A DNA stretch of 64,000 nucleotides, taken from positions 1-64,000 of the forward strand of contig OY282441.1 of the NCBI GenBank assembly GCA_958296105.1, given 5' to 3'. Below, piece after piece: positions 46,781 through 56,146 of this stretch. The notes beneath the pieces were generated by a model that ran no database searches, was not told where the DNA came from, and saw only the letters and a list, made by a program, of their open reading frames with translations. Source of the DNA: an uncultured Dehalococcoidia bacterium. Lineage in GTDB: Bacteria; Chloroflexota; Dehalococcoidia; Lucifugimonadales; UBA1123. The first letter of the stretch is position 1, and every line of letters begins with the position of its first letter. The position numbers and the translations under genes were made by a program.

Positions 46781-47806
46781 ATGACCAAGAACAATCAGGA
46801 CTTCCAAGACTTTCTCAGGGATGAAGTCAACCTTAACAAAACCCGGCTCGACAGGCTGAACAGGAGCGTGCGAGCTGTGAGCAGCCATCTTGAGGATCAC
46901 CTGACCGGCTATCAGAAGACGGAGCGGCAGGGTTCATACGCCCTGGACACTCTCATCAAGCCTGTCGCCGACAACGACGAGTACGATGCCGACATCCAGA
47001 TCGTGATGAAACCCAACCGCCGATGGCAGGCTAAAGACTACCCCAACGAGATCTTCAGGACTCTGAAACAGAACCATAACTACGCCGACAAGCTCCGGCT
47101 AAAGACTCGATGTGTCACCATCGACTACGCAGGCGACTTTCACCTAGACGTGGTTCCCCGATTGACCTCGCGCAGCAGACACTACGTGTGCAATCGAATT
47201 GATAACAGACGCGAGGTAACGGACGGGACCGGATATCGAGACTGGTTCAACGAGCAGAATCGGATAACCGACGGCAATCTCAAGCGAGTCGTGAGAATCC
47301 TCAAGTACCTGCGGGATCACAAGAACAACTACACAGCCAAGTCGATCCTGCTCACCACGTTGGCCGGCAGCGCCATCATGCAGTCCCATAAAGGGACTGA
47401 AGCTGTCAGAACTGTGGCAGACACCTTGGTGACGGTGCTGACGAGGATGGACGATTACCTGCAGCAAAACCCCTATATGCCTGAGATTAGGAATCCAGCG
47501 CTGCCAGACGAGAACTTCAACCGACACTGGGACCAGAGGAAATACGCCAACTTCAGGAATAGAGTTCACTCCCATGCGCTGACGGCAAGGAAAGCCAAGG
47601 CGGAATCGTCGAGTGAAAGGGCAGTCGAGATTTGGCAGGAGCTGTTCGGCGAGAGCTTCGGCAGAGGTTCTTCCGGTGGGAGCGATGATCGAGGCGGAAG
47701 CGGCAGAGGTTCACCGAACCAGCGGAGTAACAACACGGTCCGTGGAGCGGCCTCTGGCTCAGGCATCTCGGCAGCCCGACGCAACGAGGCACAGGGGTTC
47801 GGATAG
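46781..47806 (+). CDS. CBASS CD-NTase, system 2
   Basis: A 341-residue SMODS-type synthase. The catalytic motif QGSYALDTLIKPVADNDEYD is followed by ADIQIVM, giving GS...DxD near residue 50-70. The third acid is in YAGDFHLDVVP near 121. It differs strongly from the CD-NTase of system 1. The tail from 295 is Gly/Ser/Arg-rich and ends AQGFG, a flexible C-terminus suited to conjugation by Cap2. AGGAG precedes ATG. Paired with a phospholipase effector, it probably makes a cyclic dinucleotide, but the product is not shown by sequence. Confidence 0.92.
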   Translation: MTKNNQDFQDFLRDEVNLNKTRLDRLNRSVRAVSSHLEDHLTGYQKTERQGSYALDTLIKPVADNDEYDADIQIVMKPNRRWQAKDYPNEIFRTLKQNHNYADKLRLKTRCVTIDYAGDFHLDVVPRLTSRSRHYVCNRIDNRREVTDGTGYRDWFNEQNRITDGNLKRVVRILKYLRDHKNNYTAKSILLTTLAGSAIMQSHKGTEAVRTVADTLVTVLTRMDDYLQQNPYMPEIRNPALPDENFNRHWDQRKYANFRNRVHSHALTARKAKAESSSERAVEIWQELFGESFGRGSSGGSDDRGGSGRGSPNQRSNNTVRGAASGSGISAARRNEAQGFG

Positions 47807-47808
47807 AG

Positions 47809-49352
47809 ATGATGACGGACGACCACTTCCACTTGGATTCCCTAGAGAAATTCATCGGGGAGTTGGCGGACGCTGGATTCCAGCTAGTCCCTGAATCCAG
47901 TTATCAACGATGGACAGGGAAGATTCACCCGGCCTTTGAGCCGCTGACCAACGCGACGACAATGGACATCGTTGTTGCTCCGGGGTGGCCATTCCAACCC
48001 CCGGCGCTGTTCGTGCAGGGTCTCAATACCAACCATTCAACCCTAGATGGTCTGGTGTGCATGTGGCGCGAGGGAGATTTCAGCCACGAATGGACCACTG
48101 CGCACGGTCTGTTCTCGAGGATCGAAGAGTGGTGTGCGGATGCGAAAAAGGGGTGGGAGGATGATCGGCTGGATCAGGACGCTTTCCTGAATTTTAGGGA
48201 GAATAGTCCGCTTGCCGCTACTTTCGACCTTTCGTCGCTAGGCATTATTGAAGGTAGTTGGGGTGAATGTCACGGCGTATTTGGTCAGAGGCCGCCACGT
48301 GTGGACATTGCCCCAGAGCGCAGACGGTCGGCAGACCAGCTGCGGTGTCTTTGGTTTCATGTTGGGTCATTGAGTGCGCCACCGCCTCGTAAACTCTCCG
48401 AGGTCGTCGCCTGCCTGCCGCGATTGCAGCGTAGACAGCTGCGGCGGGCATTGGCAGACCGGCGCAAGCCCAATTTCCTCACTGCCAGCGGTGGAGTGGA
48501 CCTCATCATCTTTTGCTGGCAGCGTCACGGCCGGACCGACCTCTTAGTGATGGCATGTAGAGGGACGGAAGAAGAGACGGAAGCAGTCGCCATGCAAGCA
48601 GCGCCAAGAGACGAACAGAGCCTCATTCTGCGCGCAGGGCCTGACGCAACGGCGCTGCGCACGCGCAGAGCCACTGTGTTCGGGGCCGGAGCGCTTGGTG
48701 GGTACACCTCCACGTTACTGGCTGAAAGCGGAGTCGGGTTCGTGGACATTGTCGACCCCGATGTACTGCTGGTAACGTGGTGAGGCACGTCTCCGGTCAC
48801 AGCATGGTGGGCGTTCCAAAGGTGCAGGCGGTCCAGTCCATAATCGGAGACCACGCTCCTTGGGCTGAGGTTTCAGCGTTCATGGAGGCGCCCCGTACCC
48901 CAAGAGAAATACAAGAGCGCATACATCGCGCCGACATCGTTATAGACACGACAGGAAACGAGGCTCTAGCTCACTCGCTGGCCATGGTGTCACAGGACAT
49001 TGGGAAGCGACTGGTCTCCGGAGCGCTCTATCGAGGCGGTTTCATCGCTCGCGTGCGCCGGCAGGCGTTAGCAGGAGATACACCGATTCACCAGCGAGAC
49101 GACCTGACACGCTATCCCGTCATACCCGCCGGACACGATAGCGAGGATTTCGCTTCTCCCCAGTTGGGTTGCTCAGCGCCGGTCAATAACGCTCCCCCCT
49201 CAGCGGTGTCGGCCTGCGCTTCCCTGATATCGCAAGTCGCAATAGACGTGCTGACCGGTCGATTTGAGTTTGCTGACGAGGTCATCGAGGTCTACCGAGC
49301 TATTCCTGAACCGCCGTTCCACCAGATTGGAAAGGTTGGCCGAGAGCGGTAA
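47809..49352 (+). pseudogene. cap2: CBASS Cap2 (E1-E2 fusion), split by a one-base frameshift
   Basis: The first frame (47809-48783) carries the E2-like part with the cysteine in LDGLVCMWREG near residue 83, then the start of the E1 domain (ATVFGAGALGGYTSTLLAESG, then VDIVDPDVLLVTW and stop). The second frame (48777-49352) resumes with VRHVSGHSMVG and contains the E1 cysteine (QLGCSAPVNNAPPSA). Homology should read DVLL-x-GN-x-VRH across the joint, which needs one extra base near 48768-48772. So it is either an inactivating deletion, programmed slippage or a sequence error. No cap3 gene follows, unlike in system 1. Confidence 0.88.
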
Positions 49353-49518
49353 GTTACATTCCAGCAGCCTGAGCGGCCCTCAGGCCGATCCCGGACATCT
49401 GCGTGGGCAGCTGATCTCCCTCATTGTGAGCGCCGCCTGCATTTCGCCCGCGGTGAGATCACTTGATCGTTGAGGAGATGCCATTACCGGAGGGAGTTCC
49501 ATCTTCTGTAAACGTTGG

Positions 49519-49592
49519 TGGGCCATCGTGGACTCGAACCACGGACCTCAGTCTTATCAGGACTGCGCTCTAACCGTCTGAGCTAATGGCCC
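49519..49592 (-). tRNA. tRNA-Ile (GAT)
   Basis: A 74-base cloverleaf on the minus strand. The acceptor is GGGCCAT/ATGGCCC, the D stem GCTC, the anticodon loop CTGATAA giving anticodon GAT, and the T arm GTTCGAGTC. No CCA is encoded. The 3' end faces the defence island. Confidence 0.97.
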
Positions 49593-49776
49593 ACTTGAGG
49601 GGTGGCGGCGTGCCGTGACCTTCGCGGTCGTACTCGACTGCGAAGCCATCGGCGCGAACCGTAACGTGTGTCTCATGCAACCTCAAGTATACCCCTGTCC
49701 GGGAAATCGTGTCAACTCAGTTGTCAGATGCGAGCCTTTTATGAGCGTATCCTAGCTCGCCGCTGAGGGCCGCCCA

Positions 49777-49893
49777 CTACGCCCTGAGCGGGACGACCCT
49801 GTACGCTGGCTCCCGTGTCGTCTGTTCGGCGTCGAACTCGAACCACTGAGCAAGCTCCGCCGGGTTCGGGATAAGGTTGTACCTGTCGCACAT
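49777..49893 (-). pseudogene. N-terminal remnant of an SRAP (YedK/HMCES-like) gene
   Basis: A 38-codon frame starts MCDRYNLIPNPAELAQWFEF and stops soon after. This matches the first 25 residues of SOS-response-associated peptidases (MCGRY...), including catalytic Cys2, but Gly3 is Asp and the remaining 180 residues are absent. The stretches 49353-49518 and 49593-49776 show no gene. Confidence 0.65.
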
Positions 49894-50049
49894 TTCTCAT
49901 ATTCGGCAGTCTACCCGTAGATGGCGTTAGGGCAGGGGGGCGACAGCGATCAGGAAGGGGACGATTGCGAGGGCCGCCGCTGCTGACGTTGTTGGCGCGC
50001 GCGAGTAGCCCGGCGCAGTTTGCTCAGGGGCGGCTGATGAATGCAAGAA

Positions 50050-50081
50050 GGCCCGGATTCCCCTTTGGGAATCTCCGGACC
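50050..50081 (-). terminator. Hairpin terminator after coiled-coil gene
   Basis: On the minus strand GGTCCGGAGATTCCC, loop AAAG, then GGGAATCCGGGCC form a strong stem with a two-base bulge. A T-rich run (TTCTTGCATT) follows. It lies 33 bases after the stop of the leftward heptad-repeat gene. The 49894-50049 stretch holds no gene. Confidence 0.6.
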
Positions 50082-50113
50082 TATGGATGGTTTGGTCGGC
50101 TTTGGCAGAGACG

Positions 50114-51448
50114 TTAGCGTTGCGATCTTATCAGGAACACCTCCACGCCTCTGGCTCCGGCGTAGAGCCTGTCCTCATCGGACATCTCACTGCCGTACAC
50201 CGCCGGCAAGCTCTCCGCCTCCGGATAGACTAGAGCAAGCGCGGACGCGCTATCCACCGCCCTGTCGACGTCTCCCCTGTCGAGCTGATTGGACACCTCG
50301 ACAGAGACGTAGGTCCACGGACTGGACTTGGTTCGCCGCGCCCTGGCGATCAGGTCCGTTCTCATCAGTCGCTTGTACTGCTCGGACGTGATCTTGTCCT
50401 CATCGAAGGCATCCTCTACGCCGCGCATGAATCCGGTCTGATCTCCCGCCGGATAGAGCGCCCTGGACACTTGAATTCGGCGCATCTCCAGCCTTTCGGC
50501 CAGCAGTCCGTGGATTCGACCCTGAAGCCGCATCTCCATATGGTCGCCCTTCATGAAGTCGAGGTCGCGCTGCATTATGGACTGAGTTTCGTCGATGCGC
50601 GCTATGGTGGTCTCATGGCGCTCTTGGGTCTCTTGCATCCGTGCCTGCGACTCTTGCATTCGTGCCTGCGACTCTTGCATTCGTGCCTGCGACTCTTGCA
50701 TCCGTGCCTGCGACTCTTGCATCCGTGCCTGCGACTCTTGCATCCGTGCCTGAGTTTCGTCGATGCGCGCTATGATGATCTCATGGCGCTCCTGCGTCTC
50801 TTGCACCCGTGCCTGAGTTTCGTCGACCCGTGCCATGGTGATCTCATGTCGTGCCTGAGTTTCGTCGACCCGTGCCATGGTGATCTCATGTCGTGCCTGA
50901 GTTTCGGTGATGCGCGCCATGGTGATCTCATGCCGCTCCTGCGACTCTTGCATCCGTGCCTGAGTCTCCAGCATCCGCTCTTGGGTCTTGGCGACCCGTG
51001 CCATGGTGATCTCATGTCGTGCCTGAGTTTCGGTGATGCGCGCCATGGTGATCTCATGGCGCTCTTGGGTCTCTTGCATCCGTGCCTGCGACTCTTGCAT
51101 CCGCTCCTGAGTTTCGGCGATGCGCGCCATGGTGGACTCATGGCGCTCCTGCGTCTCTCGCATCCGCTCCTGAGTTTCGGCGATGCGCGCCATGGTGATC
51201 TCATGTCGCTCCTGAGTTTCGGCGATGCGCGCCATGGTGATCTCATGTCGCTCTTGGGTCGCCTCCAGCCTGTCGAAGCGCGCGTTGGCACTATCCACGA
51301 ACTGCTGGTGGGATGCCGCCAGCTGAGCGACCACCTGCGGCAGCTCCAGCAGCTCGCGGGTCAGCAGCCGCGAGCGCGCCGCTTCCAGCCACTCCGGGTT
51401 CTCGTCCATGATTCGGATGAAGTCTTCGAAGGTGTCGATGGTGGTCAT
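50114..51448 (-). CDS. Long heptad-repeat coiled-coil protein with nuclease-like C-terminus
   Basis: A 444-residue protein. ATG at 51448 has GGAGG at good spacing. Residues 1-65 are a globular start (FEDFIRIMDENPEWLEAARS). Residues 65-290 are an almost perfect coiled coil built from 7-residue units (ETQARMQ, ESQARMQ) and a 14-residue unit (ERHEITMARIAETQ). The last 150 residues (LHGLLAERLEMRRIQ-like, then PWTYVSVEVSNQLDRGD) resemble the PD-(D/E)XK-like ends of related DUF3782-type proteins. Its function is unknown. The repeat length may change by recombination. Confidence 0.75.
   Translation of the reverse strand: MTTIDTFEDFIRIMDENPEWLEAARSRLLTRELLELPQVVAQLAASHQQFVDSANARFDRLEATQERHEITMARIAETQERHEITMARIAETQERMRETQERHESTMARIAETQERMQESQARMQETQERHEITMARITETQARHEITMARVAKTQERMLETQARMQESQERHEITMARITETQARHEITMARVDETQARHEITMARVDETQARVQETQERHEIIIARIDETQARMQESQARMQESQARMQESQARMQESQARMQESQARMQETQERHETTIARIDETQSIMQRDLDFMKGDHMEMRLQGRIHGLLAERLEMRRIQVSRALYPAGDQTGFMRGVEDAFDEDKITSEQYKRLMRTDLIARARRTKSSPWTYVSVEVSNQLDRGDVDRAVDSASALALVYPEAESLPAVYGSEMSDEDRLYAGARGVEVFLIRSQR
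50635..50755. repeat. 21-bp tandem repeats within coiled-coil gene
   Basis: At least five near-identical 21-bp units based on CGTGCCTGCGACTCTTGCAT encode consecutive MQESQAR heptads on the minus strand. Surrounding 42-bp units encode ERHEITMARIAETQ. The high DNA identity suggests recent amplification. Confidence 0.85.
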
Positions 51449-51723
51449 TTGCGCCTCCAATGGATTGTAGTGTACAGAACGACGGGTGGACGTTCCAGCG
51501 GGTCGCCCACCCTGCGCTCGACTCCAAGCCAGTCCGAGGGATCGGTCTCGATGAGACCATCTTACCCCCTTCCGATGCGCTCGGCGGCGTCAGGAATCTC
51601 GCCTCGCTGCCATCCTCATTCATGCGGCTGCGATGAAATATCAGCGCCACCTAGCCACTGTCACCTTCATCCCCTATAATTGCCCGAATCGCGCCGCCAG
51701 CATCGGCCCATAGGACGCCATCC

Positions 51724-53766
51724 TTGACTCGACCCGCCAGCCGCAGAACAGATCAGCCCGATCTCGGCGCAATCTTGCTGTGGGCAGTCAGAGTGGGCCT
51801 CATGCTGGTGCTGCTCACCCCCTTGATAGTCACCCCGAACGTATATTTCCCGTTCATAGTCGGCAAGGCCTTGTACGCGCGCTCGGTCATAGAGATCACC
51901 TTTGCGCTCTGGGTCGTCCTCGTTCTGTTCCATCCCGAGCGCCGCCCGCGCAGATCGTGGATACTCCTCGCGTTCGGCATCTGGCTCGGCGTGTCGTGCC
52001 TTGCCGCGCTGCTGGGAGTGAGTCCCACGCGCAGCATGTGGTCCACCTACGAACGTATGCAAGGCGTGTTCGACCTCGCCCACTGGTTCGCCTTCGCTCT
52101 GATGGCGAGCTCCGTCTTCAGAGACTTCTCGGAGTGGCGCGCGCCACTCAGCGCCAGCCTCTTCGTGAGCGCGCTGGTCTGCGCTCTGGGAGTGGGACAG
52201 TACTACGGTATACTCGAATCTCAGCTGGTGGGCAGCCAGCTGGAGAGCGACTCGACCCGCGTGTCGTCCACACTGGGCAACCCCACCTACGTGAGCGTGT
52301 ACGCGCTGACCAGCGCCCTGATCGGAGCGGGACTGATCATCCACTCGCTTGGGCGCTCCTCTGGCGGAGAGGCCGCCGCGCCTCCGAGAGGTCGCGCCGC
52401 TCGCAGGCGGCGACGGCGGCGGCAGGCGACGGCGGCGCGCGCGTTCGACTACGTCCCTTGGATCAGGGCGCTGTGGTCGATAGCCATACTTGTAGACCTA
52501 TGGGCGATGTGGCTGTCTGGATCCCGGGGAGCGGTCGTGGGCTTGGCTGCGGCGACGCTGGTATTCTCCATTGGATATCTGCTGTGGGGCAGAATGAAGC
52601 CCGCCAGAATCGCCGCCGCCGCGATTCTCGCCGTCTCCATCGCCACTGTCGCGCTGTACGCGATCATAATAACCATCGTGCCGATCGAGGCGGACCCAAG
52701 GGCGCCCGGAATGATGAACAGGCTCCTTGCCGTTAGCGTGGGTACGGAAGACCCCAGCATCAGAGGGCGCGTAGTGTCTGCCCAAGTGGGCATAGAGGTG
52801 TTCCTAGACAGGCCCCTGCTGGGATGGGGGCCGGAGAACTATCTGATCGGGTGGGGCAGGCACTTCGACGCTGACTCCGGCGTTCTCGAGAGGTTCGACC
52901 AAGCCCACAACAAGCCGCTCGAAGAGTTGGCCACCAGAGGCGTGGCGGGTCTGATCGCATATCTGTCCGTCTGGGGTGCGACGGCCTTCGTGGTGGTCCG
53001 TTCGTTCATGCGCCGAGCCGGTCCCTCCCAGATATTCGTGGGCATCGTGGGCTCTGCGCTCGCCGCCTACTTCGTTCAGAATATATTCCTGTTCGACACC
53101 CCTGTAACCGTGATGCAGTTCTCGATGCTGGTGGCGTTCGCAGCTTCCGAAGAGTCATGGATACGATCACGAGACGAACCTTCCAGCTTGCGGCGCGCCT
53201 CCGGCGTATGGCGCGTGGGCGTGAAGCGGCTGACGTCCGCGCTGACCTCTCCCATCGGCTCGAAAGCGACCGCCGCAATCGTGGTGATACTCACGCTCGC
53301 CTCACTGGTGTGGTTCAACATCCGCCCATACGCCGCCGCCGCCGAGGTGGTGCAGGGTACTACGGAGATTCGAGACTGGTCTGACCGCTTGGACTCTTTC
53401 CAGAGCGCGATACGCGGATTTCCCAACCTCGCCAACTACGCGCGCCTGCGCATGATCGTCGATTCGATCCCCAAGATCGTGGAGACGTCCAACGACTACT
53501 TCGCCATGACAGACCGCGAATTCGAGCGCACGGTGAGCATCGTCTCGGAGGAGGGAGCCGAAGCCATCGCCGCGGAGCCGCAGAACTGGCTTCTGGAAGT
53601 GACCCTCGCAAGATTCTTCCAAGTCGCCGCGAACCGCGACCCTTCGCACTTGCAGACAGCTAGGAAGCATATCGACAGAGCTGTCGAGCTTGCCCCAAGA
53701 ACGATAGACTCCGTCAATGTGCTGCAAGAGCAGGAACGGATCGAAGAGATCGTTGGAAAGCAGTAG
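51724..53766 (+). CDS. O-antigen ligase/polymerase family membrane protein (second)
   Basis: A 680-residue protein with about 12 transmembrane helices up to residue 530. Family marks are LGNPTYVSVYAL near 180, the basic Arg-rich cytoplasmic loop (about 215-235), and the ligase loop AHNKPLEELATRGVAGLIAY near 395. The C-terminal 140 residues are soluble and helical. The start is TTG. It probably polymerises or ligates surface polysaccharide, like the gene at 15749-17785, from which it differs by lacking the Ig-like insert. The TATAAT at 51675-51680 is a possible -10. Confidence 0.85.
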   Translation: MTRPASRRTDQPDLGAILLWAVRVGLMLVLLTPLIVTPNVYFPFIVGKALYARSVIEITFALWVVLVLFHPERRPRRSWILLAFGIWLGVSCLAALLGVSPTRSMWSTYERMQGVFDLAHWFAFALMASSVFRDFSEWRAPLSASLFVSALVCALGVGQYYGILESQLVGSQLESDSTRVSSTLGNPTYVSVYALTSALIGAGLIIHSLGRSSGGEAAAPPRGRAARRRRRRRQATAARAFDYVPWIRALWSIAILVDLWAMWLSGSRGAVVGLAAATLVFSIGYLLWGRMKPARIAAAAILAVSIATVALYAIIITIVPIEADPRAPGMMNRLLAVSVGTEDPSIRGRVVSAQVGIEVFLDRPLLGWGPENYLIGWGRHFDADSGVLERFDQAHNKPLEELATRGVAGLIAYLSVWGATAFVVVRSFMRRAGPSQIFVGIVGSALAAYFVQNIFLFDTPVTVMQFSMLVAFAASEESWIRSRDEPSSLRRASGVWRVGVKRLTSALTSPIGSKATAAIVVILTLASLVWFNIRPYAAAAEVVQGTTEIRDWSDRLDSFQSAIRGFPNLANYARLRMIVDSIPKIVETSNDYFAMTDREFERTVSIVSEEGAEAIAAEPQNWLLEVTLARFFQVAANRDPSHLQTARKHIDRAVELAPRTIDSVNVLQEQERIEEIVGKQ

Positions 53767-53774
53767 GCTTGGAT

Positions 53775-54419
53775 CTACCTGTCCTCGCCCTGCCAGCGCG
53801 CCACGACCGTTATCCAGACCGACATGAGCAGGAGCTTCACGTCCAGCCAGGGCGACATCCGCCTGATGTAAACCGTGTCGTATCTCAGCTTGTTCTTAGG
53901 GAGAGAAGAGTACCTGCCGTAGACCTGCGCCAGTCCAGTCAGCCCCGGCCGTGTCAGCAGACGCCTCCTGAACCCCGGATGTCTGGCTTCGAACTGCTCG
54001 GACAGATCCGGCCTCTCCGCGCGCGGCCCAACCAGGCTCATGTCCCCTTTCCACATGTTGATCACTTGGGGCAGCTCGTCTAGGGCGCGATTTCGCAGAA
54101 TACGCCCGACCCGTGTTATTCGAGGGTCGTCATCCTCCGCCCATACCGCGCCGGTATGCCGCTCCGCGTTCGGGATCATCGAGCGGAACTTGTACATCCT
54201 GAACACCCTGCCGCCCTTGCCCAGCCGCGCCTGCGTGTAGAATATCGGCCCTCTGTCTTGAAGCCAGATAGCCAGCGGAATGACCGTCCACAGCGCCGCC
54301 CATACGGGGAAGAGCGCGATGTGAACCGCCGTCAGAACCGCAAGGTCGAAAGGACGCTTCCACCAGTCCGCGAGCCTGCCCCACTCCGCTTCGTCCCCGT
54401 CTCGCTCGGCGCGTCGCAT
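53775..54419 (-). CDS. Bacterial sugar transferase (undecaprenyl-phosphate sugar-1-P transferase)
   Basis: A 214-residue enzyme that starts lipid-linked repeat-unit synthesis at the inner membrane. One N-terminal membrane segment is followed by the catalytic core: YKFRSMIPNAE, RITRVGRILRNRALDELPQV, and MSLVGPRAERPDLSEQF. The frame runs upstream through tRNA-Pro, so ATG at 54419 is taken as the start. It lacks the long multi-helix N-terminus of WbaP/WcaJ and resembles the short EpsL/PglC type. It converges with the ligase gene and is separated from the main locus by the defence island. Confidence 0.92.
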   Translation of the reverse strand: MRRAERDGDEAEWGRLADWWKRPFDLAVLTAVHIALFPVWAALWTVIPLAIWLQDRGPIFYTQARLGKGGRVFRMYKFRSMIPNAERHTGAVWAEDDDPRITRVGRILRNRALDELPQVINMWKGDMSLVGPRAERPDLSEQFEARHPGFRRRLLTRPGLTGLAQVYGRYSSLPKNKLRYDTVYIRRMSPWLDVKLLLMSVWITVVARWQGEDR

Positions 54420-54530
54420 GGAATGAGATAGCTGTGGGGTGCAGCTCGGCAGTGGATTTCGTTCACCAGCTGCCGCCACATCCTGCCTATCCTCTAAGCG
54501 TGATTCCGACAGTTTGATTACCCCACATGG

Positions 54531-54602
54531 TCGGGGTGGGCGGGATCGAACCGCCGACCTCCTGTTCCCAAAACAGGCGCGCTGCCGCTGCGCCACACCC
54601 CG
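54531..54602 (-). tRNA. tRNA-Pro (TGG)
   Basis: A 72-base cloverleaf on the minus strand. The acceptor is CGGGGTG/CACCCCG, the D stem GCGC, the anticodon stem CCTGT/ACAGG with loop TTTGGGA giving TGG, and the T arm GGTTCGATC. No CCA is encoded. Confidence 0.97.
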
Positions 54603-54724
54603 ATCCAACACGCTTCTTAAAGCCTACACTCTCGGCATCCATTCGGTAAAGGGTAAAGTCGTCCGTCAGCGAAGAATTCGCAAAACCCTGCTTCCGAGTC
54701 AAGAGCGCGGTTCGGGATCGGCTC

Positions 54725-56146
54725 TCACCCCTCGAAACCCGCCCGCCGCGTGTGCCAGCCGCCGGACTGCTCGTAGGCGTGCGCGATCGCCAGCAGCCTC
54801 GCCTCTGCGAACGGACGACCGATGATCTGCAAGCCGATGGGCAGCCCCCGCTCCGAAAATCCGCACGGCACCGAGATAGCCGGAAGCCCCGCAAGCGCCG
54901 CCGGACTCGTGTAGCGCCGCCGCCCCAGATCACGCCGCCCTTGATAGTAGCCGCCCGGCGACCCCGTCGACTGCGCTATGGGCGGCGCCAGCGTCGGCGC
55001 GGTGGGCATCGCCACCGCGTCATAGTCGCCAAGAGCGCCCATCAGCTCGTCCCTGATCAGCGCCCGCGCCCGCTGCCCGCGCAGATAGACCACGCTCGGC
55101 GTCAGCGCCGCCGTTTCGAGTCTCGCGCGCGTGTTCCAGTCGTACAGATCGGGAGCCGTCCTCAGCCGCTCCATGTGGAACGCCGCCGCATCCACGTCGG
55201 CGGTCGCCAGGAACGCCGCGCCGCTGTGAGCCGAGATCGGCAGGCCAACGTCCCCGACCTCCGCCCCCAGCTCTGCCAGCTGATCGACCGCAGACGTCAC
55301 GCTCGATCTCACCTCGTCATCCAGCCCCTCGTACTCGATCATCTCCCTGGCCAAGCCGATCCGCGCCCCGCGCGCCCCGTCTCGCAGCGCGGCCAGATAG
55401 TCCGGCACCGGCTCCGCGCTGGAGGACGGATCGCGCTCGTCTCGACCGGCAATCGCGCTCAGCACGATTGCGCAGTCCTCCACCGTGCGCGTCATTGGGC
55501 CGACCGTATCCAGACTCCAGCTCATGGGTACTGCGCCGTGCCGCGTCACGCGCCCATACGTGGGCCTCAGCCCCACGATCCCGCAGAACGCGCTCGGCCC
55601 CCTGATCGACCCCCCCGTGTCCGACCCCAGCGCGCCCGCGCACAGACCCCCTGCGACAGCCACCGCCGAGCCGCTGCTGGAGCCGCCGGCAGAGCGATCG
55701 AGGTTCCACGGATTGCGCGGAGTTCCGTATGGATGCTCGATAGTGCCGCCCATGGCGAACTCGCTCAGGTTGAGCTTTCCCAGAAGAGTCGCCCCCGACC
55801 CGCGCAGCCGCTCCACGATGGTGGAGTCGTAATTCGGGCGGTGATCGGACAGCGCCCGCGAACCCGCGCTCGTCAGAACGCCTCTGGTGTAGATGATGTC
55901 CTTGACTGCCAGCGGGACGCCGTGCAGCGCGCCGCGATACGATCCGCCCGCTATCTCGGATTCGGCCCTCCGCGCCTCGTCGAGCGCGGATTCGCCCATG
56001 ACCGTGATATACCCGCCGAGCGTCGGATTCAGCCGCTCGATCCGTTCGAGATAGGCGCGCGTCAGCTCCAGCGCAGACAGCCGCCCCGACCGGATCAGCC
56101 CGCCAAGCTCCGCGATGGTAAGCAGGTGCAGACCGTCATTCGCCAT
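54725..56146 (-). CDS. Amidase signature family protein (GatA-like)
   Basis: A 473-residue amidase with the Ser-Ser-Lys triad: Lys in LAVKDIIYT near residue 83, the glycine/serine loop AGGSSSGSAVAV near 155, and the nucleophile in SDTGGSIRGPSAFCG near 178. It overlaps a small GatC-like gene by 11 bases. That pairing exists in tRNA amidotransferases but also in catabolic amidases such as the AtzE/AtzG type. Without GatB nearby and beside RraA and FAD-oxidoreductase genes, a catabolic amide or ester hydrolase is more likely; this is inference. Confidence 0.88.
   Translation of the reverse strand: MANDGLHLLTIAELGGLIRSGRLSALELTRAYLERIERLNPTLGGYITVMGESALDEARRAESEIAGGSYRGALHGVPLAVKDIIYTRGVLTSAGSRALSDHRPNYDSTIVERLRGSGATLLGKLNLSEFAMGGTIEHPYGTPRNPWNLDRSAGGSSSGSAVAVAGGLCAGALGSDTGGSIRGPSAFCGIVGLRPTYGRVTRHGAVPMSWSLDTVGPMTRTVEDCAIVLSAIAGRDERDPSSSAEPVPDYLAALRDGARGARIGLAREMIEYEGLDDEVRSSVTSAVDQLAELGAEVGDVGLPISAHSGAAFLATADVDAAAFHMERLRTAPDLYDWNTRARLETAALTPSVVYLRGQRARALIRDELMGALGDYDAVAMPTAPTLAPPIAQSTGSPGGYYQGRRDLGRRRYTSPAALAGLPAISVPCGFSERGLPIGLQIIGRPFAEARLLAIAHAYEQSGGWHTRRAGFEG

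Noticed and set aside
50635-51260. CRISPR or minisatellite outside genes
   Set aside because: The periodicity is exactly 21 and 42 bp and keeps an open minus-strand frame encoding coiled-coil heptads.
54420-54611. An N-terminal extension of the sugar transferase
   Set aside because: It reads through tRNA-Pro and has no conserved sequence; ATG at 54419 precedes the family core.
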